The translations under genes were made by a program, and so were the position numbers. The notes beneath the pieces are model-generated. The model was not told the DNA's origin. It saw only the letters and a list, made by a program, of their open reading frames with translations, and ran no database searches. 6,163 nucleotides of DNA, taken from contig JAOUFP010000194.1 of NCBI GenBank assembly GCA_029858145.1, positions 1-6,163 on the forward strand, given 5' to 3'. The DNA is from Nitrospirota bacterium (GTDB taxonomy: Bacteria; Nitrospirota; Thermodesulfovibrionia; Thermodesulfovibrionales; UBA6898). Below, piece by piece: positions 1 through 5,705 of this stretch (positions within the stretch are counted from its first letter, which is position 1; each line of letters opens with the position of its first letter).

Positions 1-1404
1 AATGTCGCCTGTGATGGTGACTCCCGAGGCAGGATGCGGCTGATGCCCGGTCATCCCTGTAGTCCTGTTGTCGAGGATGACGACCGTGGTGAACCCGCGG
101 TTGAAAACGATATCCATCAAGCCGGTGATGCCCGAGTGAAAGAAGGTCGAATCGCCTATCACCGCCACTATTTTGCCGAGGCTGTCTTTCCCGAGCGCCT
201 TTTCCATACCGAAGGCGTTGCCAATGCCGGCTCCCATGCAGACGCAGGAATCCATGGCAGAGAGCGGTTTCAGGGCAGCGAGGGTATAGCACCCTATGTC
301 TCCTGCAACAAAGAGTCCGAGTTTTGATATGGCGTGAAACATCCCCCTGTGTGGACATCCGGGACACAGATTCGGCGGACGGAGAGGGATCGTCACGGGC
401 TCGAAGGTGCCCCCGGGTTTTTCCCCTGTCACCGCCTCCCGTATAATTTTAGGGGTTAACTCGCCTATGGCGGGTATGAGTTCCTTGCCCCTGCATCGTA
501 ACCCCATCGCCTTTACCTGCAGTTCTATGAAGGGATCGAGTTCTTCGACGATCAGCACCTCGCCGACCTGCCCGGCAAAGCTCTTTATCATCCTCTCCGG
601 GAGTGGGTAGACCATGCCGAGTTTGAGGACAGAAGCCTCGGGGAAGGCCTCTTTTACATAAAGGTAAGAGACACCGGAGGTTATGAAGCCTCTCTTCCTG
701 TCACCCCATTCCACCCTGTTTTCGGAAAAGGATTCGGAGAATTCTTTTAATTTCTCCATCCGCTTCGCGACTTCGATCCTTCTTCTTCTCGCGTTCGCCG
801 GCAGCATGACAAATTTTTCGGGCATTTTCTCTATGCCGGCTGACGCCGCCGATACCTGCTTCTTTCCCGGAGAGACGATCCCTTTTACATGGGACATCCT
901 CGTTGAACTCTTCAGCAGCACCGGGGCATCGAATTCTTCGCTCACACGGTATGCTGTCTTGATGAACTCTTTCGCTTCAGCGGCGTTGGATGGCTCGAGC
1001 ACCGGGAGCTTCGCGGCCGACGCGTAATTTCTGCTGTCCTGCTCGTTCTGGGAGCTGTGCATGTCAGGGTCGTCTGCCACAATGATCACGAGCCCTCCTC
1101 TGACACCTGTGTAGGAGGACGTGAAGAGAGGGTCGGCCGCGACGTTCAGACCGACGTGTTTCATTGCCGCAAGGGCCCTGACCCCTGCGAACGAAGCGCC
1201 CAGTGCAATTTCAAGAGCGACTTTTTCATTGGGAGACCATTCAGCATAGATGCCTTCGTATTTGCATATGTTTTCGAGAATTTCGGTCGATGGAGTGCCG
1301 GGATAGGCCGAAGCGACTTTCACCCCGGCCTCGAACGCTCCGAGTGCAATCGCCTCATTTCCGGAAAGAAGCATTTTTTCTTCGGAATCTGTCTTTATTT
1401 TCAC
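1..1404 (-). CDS. iorA: Indolepyruvate:ferredoxin oxidoreductase, alpha subunit (3' end outside window)
   Basis: IorA, with IorB, oxidatively decarboxylates aryl-pyruvates (from aromatic amino acids) to aryl-acetyl-CoA and reduces ferredoxin, in the cytoplasm of anaerobes. The frame is open for 468 codons with no stop or frameshift and leaves the window on the left. Visible motifs: the pyrimidine-binding domain with AYPGTPST (residues 33-40) and YAEWSPNEKVALE (53-65); the IorA signature DMHSSQNEQDSR (114-125); NLCPGCPHRG (about 343-352); and the thiamine diphosphate motif starting GDST (417-420) and closed by N446 in DNRTTGMTGHQPHP, the usual spacing. The family is about 600 residues, so the C-terminal 2x[4Fe-4S] ferredoxin domain is missing only because of the edge. 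The start is GTG with an AGGGA-type ribosome site a few bases upstream; the next in-frame ATG is codon 11 and lacks one. iorB would be expected further left, which cannot be seen. Assignment to IorA is firm; substrate range is inferred. Confidence 0.96.
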   Translation of the reverse strand, partial: MKIKTDSEEKMLLSGNEAIALGAFEAGVKVASAYPGTPSTEILENICKYEGIYAEWSPNEKVALEIALGASFAGVRALAAMKHVGLNVAADPLFTSSYTGVRGGLVIIVADDPDMHSSQNEQDSRNYASAAKLPVLEPSNAAEAKEFIKTAYRVSEEFDAPVLLKSSTRMSHVKGIVSPGKKQVSAASAGIEKMPEKFVMLPANARRRRIEVAKRMEKLKEFSESFSENRVEWGDRKRGFITSGVSYLYVKEAFPEASVLKLGMVYPLPERMIKSFAGQVGEVLIVEELDPFIELQVKAMGLRCRGKELIPAIGELTPKIIREAVTGEKPGGTFEPVTIPLRPPNLCPGCPHRGMFHAISKLGLFVAGDIGCYTLAALKPLSAMDSCVCMGAGIGNAFGMEKALGKDSLGKIVAVIGDSTFFHSGITGLMDIVFNRGFTTVVILDNRTTGMTGHQPHPASGVTITGDI

Positions 1405-1616
1405 AGTAGTTCCCTTACGAGTAAAGTTTTAAACTGGTCACCCGGTTATTTTCAGCTCCGTTTCTACATTCGCAAAATGCGTGACTGCAGCGGCATATTA
1501 ATAACAATGATGCCACGGCCTTTTGAAGAATTGCAAAAATCCTCACATAAAAGACAAGAACGGGACATGAAACCAGCTCTTTTCACAGACTCCTTTCTGG
1601 AACGAGTTTATCATCT

Positions 1617-1900
1617 ATGCATATTGTCAATGAAACGCTGAACCTTGGCGGTCCTATCCCGGGATACTGGACAAACCTCAACCTCTTCAAATTCGGCTTA
1701 AACATGAGTTTCTCGCCGGCGACCTCGCTTGCCCTTTCCTGTCAGTACCTGACTGCCCCCGAAAAAACCGAGGGCCTGAACCCGTCAATGTTCTCTCACA
1801 GCGGAAAGACAAGAGGACACCTCCCTACGGCGATTCTGACGCACAAATTTTCGAATAACCTCGATGCCATGGCACAGCTTGAGTATTCCATCCCTTGTCG
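1617..1900 (+). pseudogene. C-terminal fragment of an outer-membrane porin (alginate-export-like barrel)
   Basis: An open plus-strand frame gives a run typical of late beta-strands in alginate-export-like porins: GYWTNLNLFKFGLNMSFSP, then a strand with LALSCQYL, then GKTRGHLPTAILTHKFSNNL and AQLEYSIP. In intact family members the last part reads like RGH-hydrophobic strand-KFNKNL-LEYFIPGDYY and ends the barrel. Here recognisable sequence stops just after LEYSIP (near 1895), and the rest of the frame to 1961 is antisense to the replication-gene fragment on the other strand. The 5' part of the gene, including signal peptide and most strands, is absent: upstream sequence is open but not barrel-like. 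There is no ribosome site before the first ATG at 1617. I read it as a relic truncated at both ends. The family call rests on pattern recognition, so the exact porin family is uncertain; being an outer-membrane beta-barrel remnant is more secure. Confidence 0.55.
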
Positions 1901-2052
1901 GCAATTATATACCCCTTGTGGACGAAATAGATGCAGGAGAAGTGGCTGTGCTTGCAGGTGATTGCATATATCAGGAAAAGCTGCTCCTCATCTGAAAGCT
2001 GTTGGATGTCAGGGTCATTGTGAAAGTTTTCGTGAATTACCTTATACGCCAT
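1825..2052 (-). pseudogene. N-terminal fragment of a phage-type replication protein (replisome-organizer-like)
   Basis: The frame starts at an ATG with GGGAGG immediately upstream (only 3 nt spacing). The first 50 or so residues read like the N-terminal winged-helix part of phage replisome organizers and DnaD/DnaT-like replication proteins: a HNDPDIQQLSDEEQLFLIYAITCKHSH stretch recalls the family pattern of 'F-x-D-P-x-h-x-x-L-S-x-x-x-x-h-h-h-Y-h-h-T', followed by a GIY-like CIYFVHKGYI and DKGW. After about residue 53 (near 1895) the frame runs antisense across the porin fragment and encodes nothing family-like, ending at a TAG at 1825-1827. So only the N-terminus is genuine and the 75-residue product is a chimera with a junk tail. 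It may still be translated. Its position next to a tRNA cluster fits a decayed prophage or integrative element, though I see no integrase or attachment repeat. Function is inferred from weak similarity. Confidence 0.45.
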
Positions 2053-2065
2053 ACGCCTCCCGTGG

Positions 2066-2121
2066 TGACTGCATGTGTATGCATTTTGACTGCAAAAAAG
2101 TCTGTTTTGACCGATTTTGAC
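2066..2121 (-). promoter_or_regulatory. Helically phased TGAC repeats upstream of the replication-gene fragment
   Basis: TGAC (plus strand) occurs at 2066-2069, 2087-2090, 2108-2111 and 2118-2121, with start-to-start steps of 21, 21 and 10 bp, i.e. two, two and one helical turns. The last three copies share the longer core TTTTGAC, and the first two share TGACTGCA. A 5-bp inverted repeat, TGCAT-GTGT-ATGCA, lies at 2070-2083. This lies directly 5' of the replication-like fragment and looks like an array of operator half-sites or iterons. I see no good -35/-10 pair in it. Confidence 0.35.
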
Positions 2122-2136
2122 TACTTTAGGCAGGAA

Positions 2137-2186
2137 TGAAAAAAGGGTTCTCAGAGCTGTAACCCCTTGAAAACCCTTGTTTTTTA
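2137..2186 (-). terminator. Rho-independent terminator after tRNA-Lys (possibly bidirectional)
   Basis: Read on the minus strand, a 10-bp stem (AAGGGTTTTC with GAGAACCCTT, one G-U pair; plus-strand arms 2143-2152 and 2169-2178) with a 16-nt loop is followed by six T. It starts 10 nt after the CCA of tRNA-Lys, where the tRNA operon should end. On the plus strand the same stem is followed by GTTTTTT, so it could stop transcription both ways. Confidence 0.8.
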
Positions 2187-2187
2187 C

Positions 2188-2263
<76 letters not shown>

Positions 2264-2294
2264 GTCTAAAAAGTGTGTTCAATGAACAGTGAAT

Positions 2295-2324
2295 AGTAAA
2301 ACAAAATACATCCACTTAAAGCAA
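2295..2324 (-). promoter_or_regulatory. Possible sigma70 promoter for tRNA-Lys
   Basis: TTGCTT (2319-2324) and TTTACT (2295-2300) are separated by 18 bp and lie 32 bp before the tRNA-Lys 5' end. The -10 sits inside TGTTTTACTAT, a motif that recurs before tRNA-His. The match is moderate and the gene can also be reached by read-through from the upstream tRNAs. Confidence 0.4.
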
Positions 2325-2390
2325 TCTTTTTTGCTGCTCACTTGCGGATAAAACTAAATTTCTGTCAATTTTGCGCGGCATAAATTAACT

Positions 2391-2467
2391 TGGCGCGCCT
2401 GAGAGGATTCGAACCTCCGACCCTCGGCTCCGGAGGCCGATGCTCTAATCCACTGAGCTACAGGCGC
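2391..2467 (-). tRNA. tRNA-Arg (anticodon CCG)
   Basis: A 77-nt cloverleaf with encoded CCA and discriminator G. The acceptor stem GCGCCTG/CAGGCGC is perfect. The anticodon stem TCGGC/GCCGA encloses CTCCGGA, giving anticodon CCG (reads CGG). Its acceptor stem, discriminator and much of the D arm are the same as in the second tRNA-Arg 310 bp away, so the two are probably duplicates whose anticodon arms diverged. Confidence 0.97.
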
Positions 2468-2544
2468 AGAAGATTTTCAGTCTTTTGATCGCAGAATTTT
2501 AAAAAATCAACCTGATCGAAATTTCTGAAATCTGCCAAAAGTAT

Positions 2545-2621
2545 TGGGGTGAGCGAGGGGACTCGAACCCCCAACAACTGGAACCACAATCCAGTGCTCT
2601 AACCATTGAACTACGCTCACC
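2545..2621 (-). tRNA. tRNA-His (anticodon GTG)
   Basis: A 77-nt gene counting the histidine-specific extra G at position -1 (2621), which faces C73 (2548); this G-1:C73 pair is the main identity element for histidyl-tRNA synthetase. The acceptor stem is GTGAGCG/CGCTCAC, the anticodon stem CTGGA/TCCAG encloses TTGTGGT, giving GTG, and CCA is encoded. Confidence 0.97.
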
Positions 2622-2644
2622 ATATAAACGAAAGACTACTCTAT

Positions 2645-2674
2645 AGTAAAACAGAATCTTCGTTTTTCAGTCAA
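2645..2674 (-). promoter_or_regulatory. Probable sigma70 promoter for tRNA-His
   Basis: TTGACT (2669-2674), an 18-bp spacer and TTTACT (2645-2650) lie 24 bp before tRNA-His. The two hexamers are identical to those of the tRNA-Ala promoter, which has a 17-bp spacer. The -10 is inside TGTTTTACTAT, also found before tRNA-Lys. Confidence 0.5.
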
Positions 2675-2700
2675 GAAAATCTGCCCGCTGCTTTTGCAAA

Positions 2701-2777
<77 letters not shown>

Positions 2778-2806
2778 AATGTAAAACAGAAAAAATGTGA
2801 GAGTTA

Positions 2807-2836
2807 ATTATAAGAGGTTAACGGAAATTGTGTCAA
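2807..2836 (-). promoter_or_regulatory. Strong sigma70 promoter of the minus-strand tRNA cluster
   Basis: A consensus -35 TTGACA (2831-2836), an 18-bp spacer and a consensus -10 TATAAT (2807-2812) lie just before tRNA-Arg(TCT). Both hexamers match perfectly, as expected for a stable-RNA operon. Its -35 is only 5 bp from the -35 of the divergent tRNA-Ala promoter. Confidence 0.85.
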
Positions 2837-2841
2837 GAATA

Positions 2842-2870
2842 TTGACTGTAATACAATTATCTGGTTTACT
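2842..2870 (+). promoter_or_regulatory. Sigma70 promoter of tRNA-Ala
   Basis: TTGACT (2842-2847), a 17-bp spacer and TTTACT (2865-2870) predict a start near 2877, about 20 nt before the mature tRNA. A 7-bp inverted repeat (2871-2877 with 2886-2892) lies between the -10 and the tRNA. Confidence 0.65.
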
Positions 2871-2896
2871 AACAGATAGCGATTCATCTGTTCAGT

Positions 2897-2972
2897 GGGC
2901 GGTTAGCTCAGTTGGGAGAGCGCCACGTTCGCAACGTGGAAGTCGGGGGTTCGAATCCCCTACCGTCCACCA
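2897..2972 (+). tRNA. tRNA-Ala (anticodon CGC)
   Basis: A 76-nt cloverleaf with encoded CCA and A73. The acceptor stem GGGCGGT/ACCGTCC contains the G3-U70 wobble, the main alanine identity element. The anticodon stem CCACG/CGTGG encloses TTCGCAA, giving CGC (reads GCG). It is the only plus-strand tRNA here and converges with the SPOR lipoprotein gene. Confidence 0.97.
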
Positions 2973-2979
2973 TTTTCCC

Positions 2980-3038
2980 CTTTGTAATGCATTACAGAGC
3001 CTGAAGTCATTCTTTATGCTGATAAATTATTGACTTCA
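2980..3038. terminator. Two hairpins between convergent tRNA-Ala and the SPOR gene
   Basis: The first is an 8-bp stem around a 14-nt perfect palindrome (2983-2996), 8 nt past the tRNA CCA. The second is a two-part stem: 8 bp (3002-3009 with 3031-3038) and, inside it, 5 bp (3013-3017 with 3022-3026) with a 4-nt loop. The second hairpin covers the last codons and stop of the lipoprotein gene. Neither has a T-run, so a terminator role is only a guess from position. Confidence 0.35.
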
Positions 3039-4353
3039 TACCTTCTCTGCGCTGGATGATTTCCGCCTGTTCCACGGCACCGGTTTTGTCATGGAATCTG
3101 CCTACCATAACTCTGAAAAATATCTTTTTGTTCTTATTCACATATCTTTGAACAAACGCATCGTAACCTTTTTCCTTCAACTTTTCAGACAATGAAGCCG
3201 CGTTCTTTTCGTTTCTGAAAAAACCAACCTGAACCGAGTAATTGCCTTTTTCGCCGGCATTTGATACAGGCGGTTCTTCCGGCGGTGCAATTTGCTGCAG
3301 CTCGGGAGTCGCGGGGACAGGTGCTTCCAGTGTGCCAACTCCAATGGCTTTCAACCCTTCCTTGCGAAGAACCATTGCTGCATATTCCACAGCCTCGGTT
3401 TTGTCATGAAATCTGCCTATCAAAACCCTGAAGAATATCTTACCGTCCGCGTTCATCTGTTTTTGAACAAACGCATCGTATCCTTTCTTTTTCAGCTCTT
3501 CAGACAATTCGTTCGCACTCCCTTCACTTTCAAAAAAACCGGCCTGAACCGAGTAGGTTCCGCCTCCGGTTTTAACCTCGTCAGACTGATCCTGCGGGGC
3601 TGGCCCCTCCTGTGCAACAGGTGGTATGCCTTCGGTTTCAGCCTCCTGGAGCGCACCCGGTGAAGGACCTTCTCGTGTTTTGTCCCCGTTCCGCATTTCA
3701 TTTGTTTCGCACGGCTTCCCCACAATCTCGGCCAATCTCTTTTTTGCCAGGGAACTCCCGATTGATTGAGGAAAGTAAAAGATTACGATATTGTATCCCT
3801 TTCTGGCCTCGTCCTTATCCCCTAAATGGAATTTTGCTTCTGAAAACATGAGCATCCCGACCGGGCTCTTCAGTTCCCTTGTAACAATAAAACGTCTGAT
3901 CGCCGGTGCATACAGCTTCATGAGTTTTTCCCACTCCGCATTCGAGTAATAGACCTCCCCGAGGATATCGTCTATCAGATTCCTTTCGTTTGACTCGGGA
4001 TACCGGCTGACGAATTCACTGTGAAGCAACTCTGCCTTGTGCATCTCCGGGGGGGCATACTCCCTGAGATAGAACAACATCAGTTTCCTGTAGCACTCAG
4101 GCGCAAGCAGAGAGTCGGGATATTTCCTTATGATGTCGAGATAAGCTGCTTCTATGCGGGTACGCATTTTCTCCCGGTCGGAGCCCTCGCTCAATCGGGA
4201 AATCTCATGGAGCTCATCGAGGGCTCTCTCGCTCTGTTCCCTTGCGCTCATCCTGCTGCCGCTTACGGATTGCTTTTCAGGGGTGACGCACGAAATCACT
4301 GAAAGGCAGATAAAAAGAGGGCAAAGGAACCACATATTGCGGGGGTTGAACAT
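3007..4353 (-). CDS. Lipoprotein with TPR-like region and two tandem SPOR domains
   Basis: A 448-residue envelope protein. Residues 1-22 form a lipoprotein signal: hydrophobic segment, then lipobox V-I-S-C with C22 as the lipidated residue; residue +2 is Val, not Asp, which favours the outer membrane. Residues about 38-215 are helical and TPR/tol-pal-like, with repeated 'IIRKYPDS', 'FVSRYPES' and 'IVIFYFPQS' endings as in BamD or CpoB type proteins. A Pro/Gly/Glu-rich linker (about 216-264) precedes SPOR domain 1 (266-340), another Pro-rich linker, and SPOR domain 2 (371-445). SPOR domains bind glycan strands stripped of stem peptides at the septum. The likely role is therefore in septal peptidoglycan, and ftsZ lies nearby on the same strand. 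The gene lies 91 bp after the peroxiredoxin-like gene, with its own promoter between. No ribosome site precedes either M1 or M7 (4335); I keep M1 because the promoter places the transcript start there. The specific gene name is not recognised. Confidence 0.9.
   Translation of the reverse strand: MFNPRNMWFLCPLFICLSVISCVTPEKQSVSGSRMSAREQSERALDELHEISRLSEGSDREKMRTRIEAAYLDIIRKYPDSLLAPECYRKLMLFYLREYAPPEMHKAELLHSEFVSRYPESNERNLIDDILGEVYYSNAEWEKLMKLYAPAIRRFIVTRELKSPVGMLMFSEAKFHLGDKDEARKGYNIVIFYFPQSIGSSLAKKRLAEIVGKPCETNEMRNGDKTREGPSPGALQEAETEGIPPVAQEGPAPQDQSDEVKTGGGTYSVQAGFFESEGSANELSEELKKKGYDAFVQKQMNADGKIFFRVLIGRFHDKTEAVEYAAMVLRKEGLKAIGVGTLEAPVPATPELQQIAPPEEPPVSNAGEKGNYSVQVGFFRNEKNAASLSEKLKEKGYDAFVQRYVNKNKKIFFRVMVGRFHDKTGAVEQAEIIQRREGMKSIIYQHKE
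3019..3558 (-). repeat. Tandem duplication of the SPOR-coding unit (period 315 bp)
   Basis: The two SPOR domains (3334-3558 and 3019-3243) align without gaps with 45 of 75 residues identical by hand alignment. At DNA level there is a shared 19-bp exact block (3147-3165 and 3462-3480) and 13-bp blocks elsewhere, all offset by exactly 315 bp. This indicates an internal duplication of a 105-codon unit, fairly recent or kept similar by gene conversion. Confidence 0.85.
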
Positions 4354-4359
4354 TTTTTA

Positions 4360-4388
4360 ATGATAGTCCAGTATGTGCCGGGTGTCAA
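4360..4388 (-). promoter_or_regulatory. Sigma70 promoter of the SPOR lipoprotein gene, apparently leaderless
   Basis: A perfect -35 TTGACA (4383-4388), a 17-bp spacer and -10 TATCAT (4360-4365) end only 6 nt before the ATG at 4353, so the predicted transcript start is at or next to the A of the start codon. A second TTGACA lies 16 bp further upstream. Confidence 0.7.
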
Positions 4389-4444
4389 GAAAGCGGCTTG
4401 TCAATTACCGGTGGAAATTTATCCTCCAAAGCCGGACGCTGCCA

Positions 4445-5020
4445 TCACTCTTTTCCGGTAAGATTCGGCATAATCAGCCTGTTTAATTTCAATTTAACGC
4501 CGTAAGTTCCAGCGGCCTGCTTTTTCTGTTTAGCCTGTTTTTCAGCGTCCTGAAGAGCATCGACAAGCTTCAGTATTTCCGTAAAGTCTCTCTCCGTGTC
4601 CATTGAGAAGAACAGTTTCATCCTCAATTTTCTCTGTGGATCAATGACAAAAACGCCCTTGACCGAACTTGTTTCATCGGAACTGTCAAGGCCGTAACTT
4701 TTTGCGACCTTGCTCCCCGCGTCATCGATAATCGCAAGACTGTGTTTTACCACATATTTGTCAAGAAAGTTATTCTCTGAAGTTGTATCCGGGGAGAGAT
4801 TGCTCCCTATCGCGACCGCTTTTATCTTGCGTTTGCACAGAACATATTTTATAGTCCGTGTTTTAAAAATGGGAAGCAAATCATCGGGATGGGAGAAGAG
4901 TATTGTCCAACTGCCTTTAAGTTTTTCCAGGCCGAAACCATCTTCTTTTTTATCTGTCTTGAAGAACGGGGCGGGTTCTCCAAGCACCGGCCCTTTTCTG
5001 TTCTCAAGCATATCGTCCAT
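4445..5020 (-). CDS. Peroxiredoxin-fold (AhpC/TSA) protein lacking the catalytic cysteine
   Basis: A 191-residue cytoplasmic protein (no signal peptide) with the AhpC/TSA, 1-Cys-like peroxiredoxin layout: LGEPAPFF (14-20) near the N-terminus, strand and active-site loop WTILFSHPDDLLPIF (38-52), KAVAIGSN (67-74), then SVKGVFVIDPQRKLRMKLFF (119-138) and the DFTEILKLVDALQ helix (145-157). The last 34 residues are a Lys-rich tail. Active enzymes have PxxxTxxC; here the Pro is P45, but Thr is L49 and the peroxidatic Cys is F52. The conserved Arg before the 'VFVIDP' strand is K121. The only cysteine, C62, is not at a catalytic position. The frame is intact, so this looks like a pseudoenzyme, not a decayed gene. 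The ATG at 5020 is chosen because AGAGGA lies 7 nt upstream; a GTG at 5104 would add 28 residues but its GGAGG overlaps the start. Role unknown. Confidence 0.85.
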   Translation of the reverse strand: MDDMLENRKGPVLGEPAPFFKTDKKEDGFGLEKLKGSWTILFSHPDDLLPIFKTRTIKYVLCKRKIKAVAIGSNLSPDTTSENNFLDKYVVKHSLAIIDDAGSKVAKSYGLDSSDETSSVKGVFVIDPQRKLRMKLFFSMDTERDFTEILKLVDALQDAEKQAKQKKQAAGTYGVKLKLNRLIMPNLTGKE

Positions 5021-5141
5021 AGTATCGTCCTCTTTTCCAATTTTCAAATTGGGGCTTTCTGCTGCAGGTTCTGTGTCAGAGTTTAGACCATCTCTTTGCG
5101 GCACCTCCGAAGCCTTATCATGTTCTGAGGTTCCAGGTACG

Positions 5142-5169
5142 ATTATATCTCAATGAATAAAATTTGCAA
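5142..5169 (-). promoter_or_regulatory. Sigma70 promoter of the peroxiredoxin-like gene
   Basis: TTGCAA (5164-5169), a 16-bp spacer and a perfect TATAAT (5142-5147) predict a start near 5135. This leaves a leader of about 115 nt before the ATG at 5020. Within it GGAACCTC and GAGGTGCC can pair with one mismatch. Confidence 0.75.
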
Positions 5170-5661
5170 GTCATATGCCACTCAGTTGAAATAATGCTTT
5201 TCCTTATGGGGAAGCATATCTGCGGTCAATTTATAGATAAATATATTTGTAAATGACGCACAAAATATCCCTTTTTCAAGCAATTCGGCTGGTGAGCGCA
5301 TCCTGTCGGACACCTCCGCGGAATAATCTTCATTTCATACGCACTGTGTGGAGCAAATCAACCTGCATCCATTGGAACCACTCATCCGGCTAAAGACAAT
5401 TTCTGTTTCCATGGGATACATCGATTTTTACGTGAAGCAGTTACACACCGTGCGCTTTTTATTAATCATGTCCTTCTCGCGGTATTCTCTGTCGCCCTGC
5501 CTCCTTCATTACAGGCACCGTGACAGTAAGCTGCAATCCCTCGCGCACATTCCCGCATTTCGTTTCCTTTCTGAGGGATTGCTCTTCCCGCTGAGCGGAT
5601 AGGCAGTCTGCTTGCGAATTTTTGTGCAGCCAACAACAGTATCCCTCAGGGCAGGAAGGGA
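5170..5661. other. Intergenic stretch with nested inverted repeats, no convincing gene
   Basis: No reading frame here shows family-like sequence or a well-placed ribosome site. Inverted repeats are present: ATGCTTTTCC with GGGGAAGCAT around TTAT (5194-5217, complete only as plus-strand RNA through G-U pairs); CTGTC/GACAG plus TGCCT/AGGCA enclosing a 10-nt loop (5489-5526); and a three-part set, GCAATCCCTC (5533-5542), CTGAGGGATTGC (5571-5582) and ATCCCTCAG (5641-5649), in which the middle arm can pair with either flank but not both. This could be an RNA element or an old degraded sequence. Confidence 0.4.
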
Positions 5662-5692
5662 CAAGGGGCTTCCGGGGGGTGGAAGCCCCTTG
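5662..5692 (-). terminator. 12-bp hairpin terminator of ftsZ
   Basis: A perfect 12-bp GC-rich stem (5662-5673 with 5681-5692) and a 7-nt loop lie 13 nt after the ftsZ stop. The minus-strand tail is pyrimidine-rich (TCCCTTCC) but has no T-run, so termination efficiency is uncertain. Confidence 0.65.
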
Positions 5693-5705
5693 GATAAGGA
5701 GAGCT

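Noticed and set aside
34..1641. Several plus-strand open frames across and upstream of iorA
   Set aside because: They lie antisense to a clearly conserved iorA frame, have no family-like sequence, and follow no ribosome site.
3292..4360. Plus-strand frames, and one other minus-strand frame, inside the SPOR lipoprotein gene
   Set aside because: They are shadows of a gene with clear lipobox, TPR-like and SPOR sequence and show no domain of their own.
4710..5156. Plus-strand 148-codon frame over the peroxiredoxin-like gene
   Set aside because: It is antisense to a recognisable fold, is Ser/Leu-rich low-complexity in character, and ends in the promoter of the minus-strand gene.
5182..5301. Minus-strand 39-codon frame starting MRSPAELLEKG
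   Set aside because: GGAGG lies about 11 nt before the ATG, so translation is possible, but nothing in the product is recognisable and it is too short to support; conservation would be needed.
5348..5602. Plus-strand 84-codon frame in the gap before ftsZ
   Set aside because: GTG start without a ribosome site, no recognisable motif, and it overlaps the inverted repeats described above.
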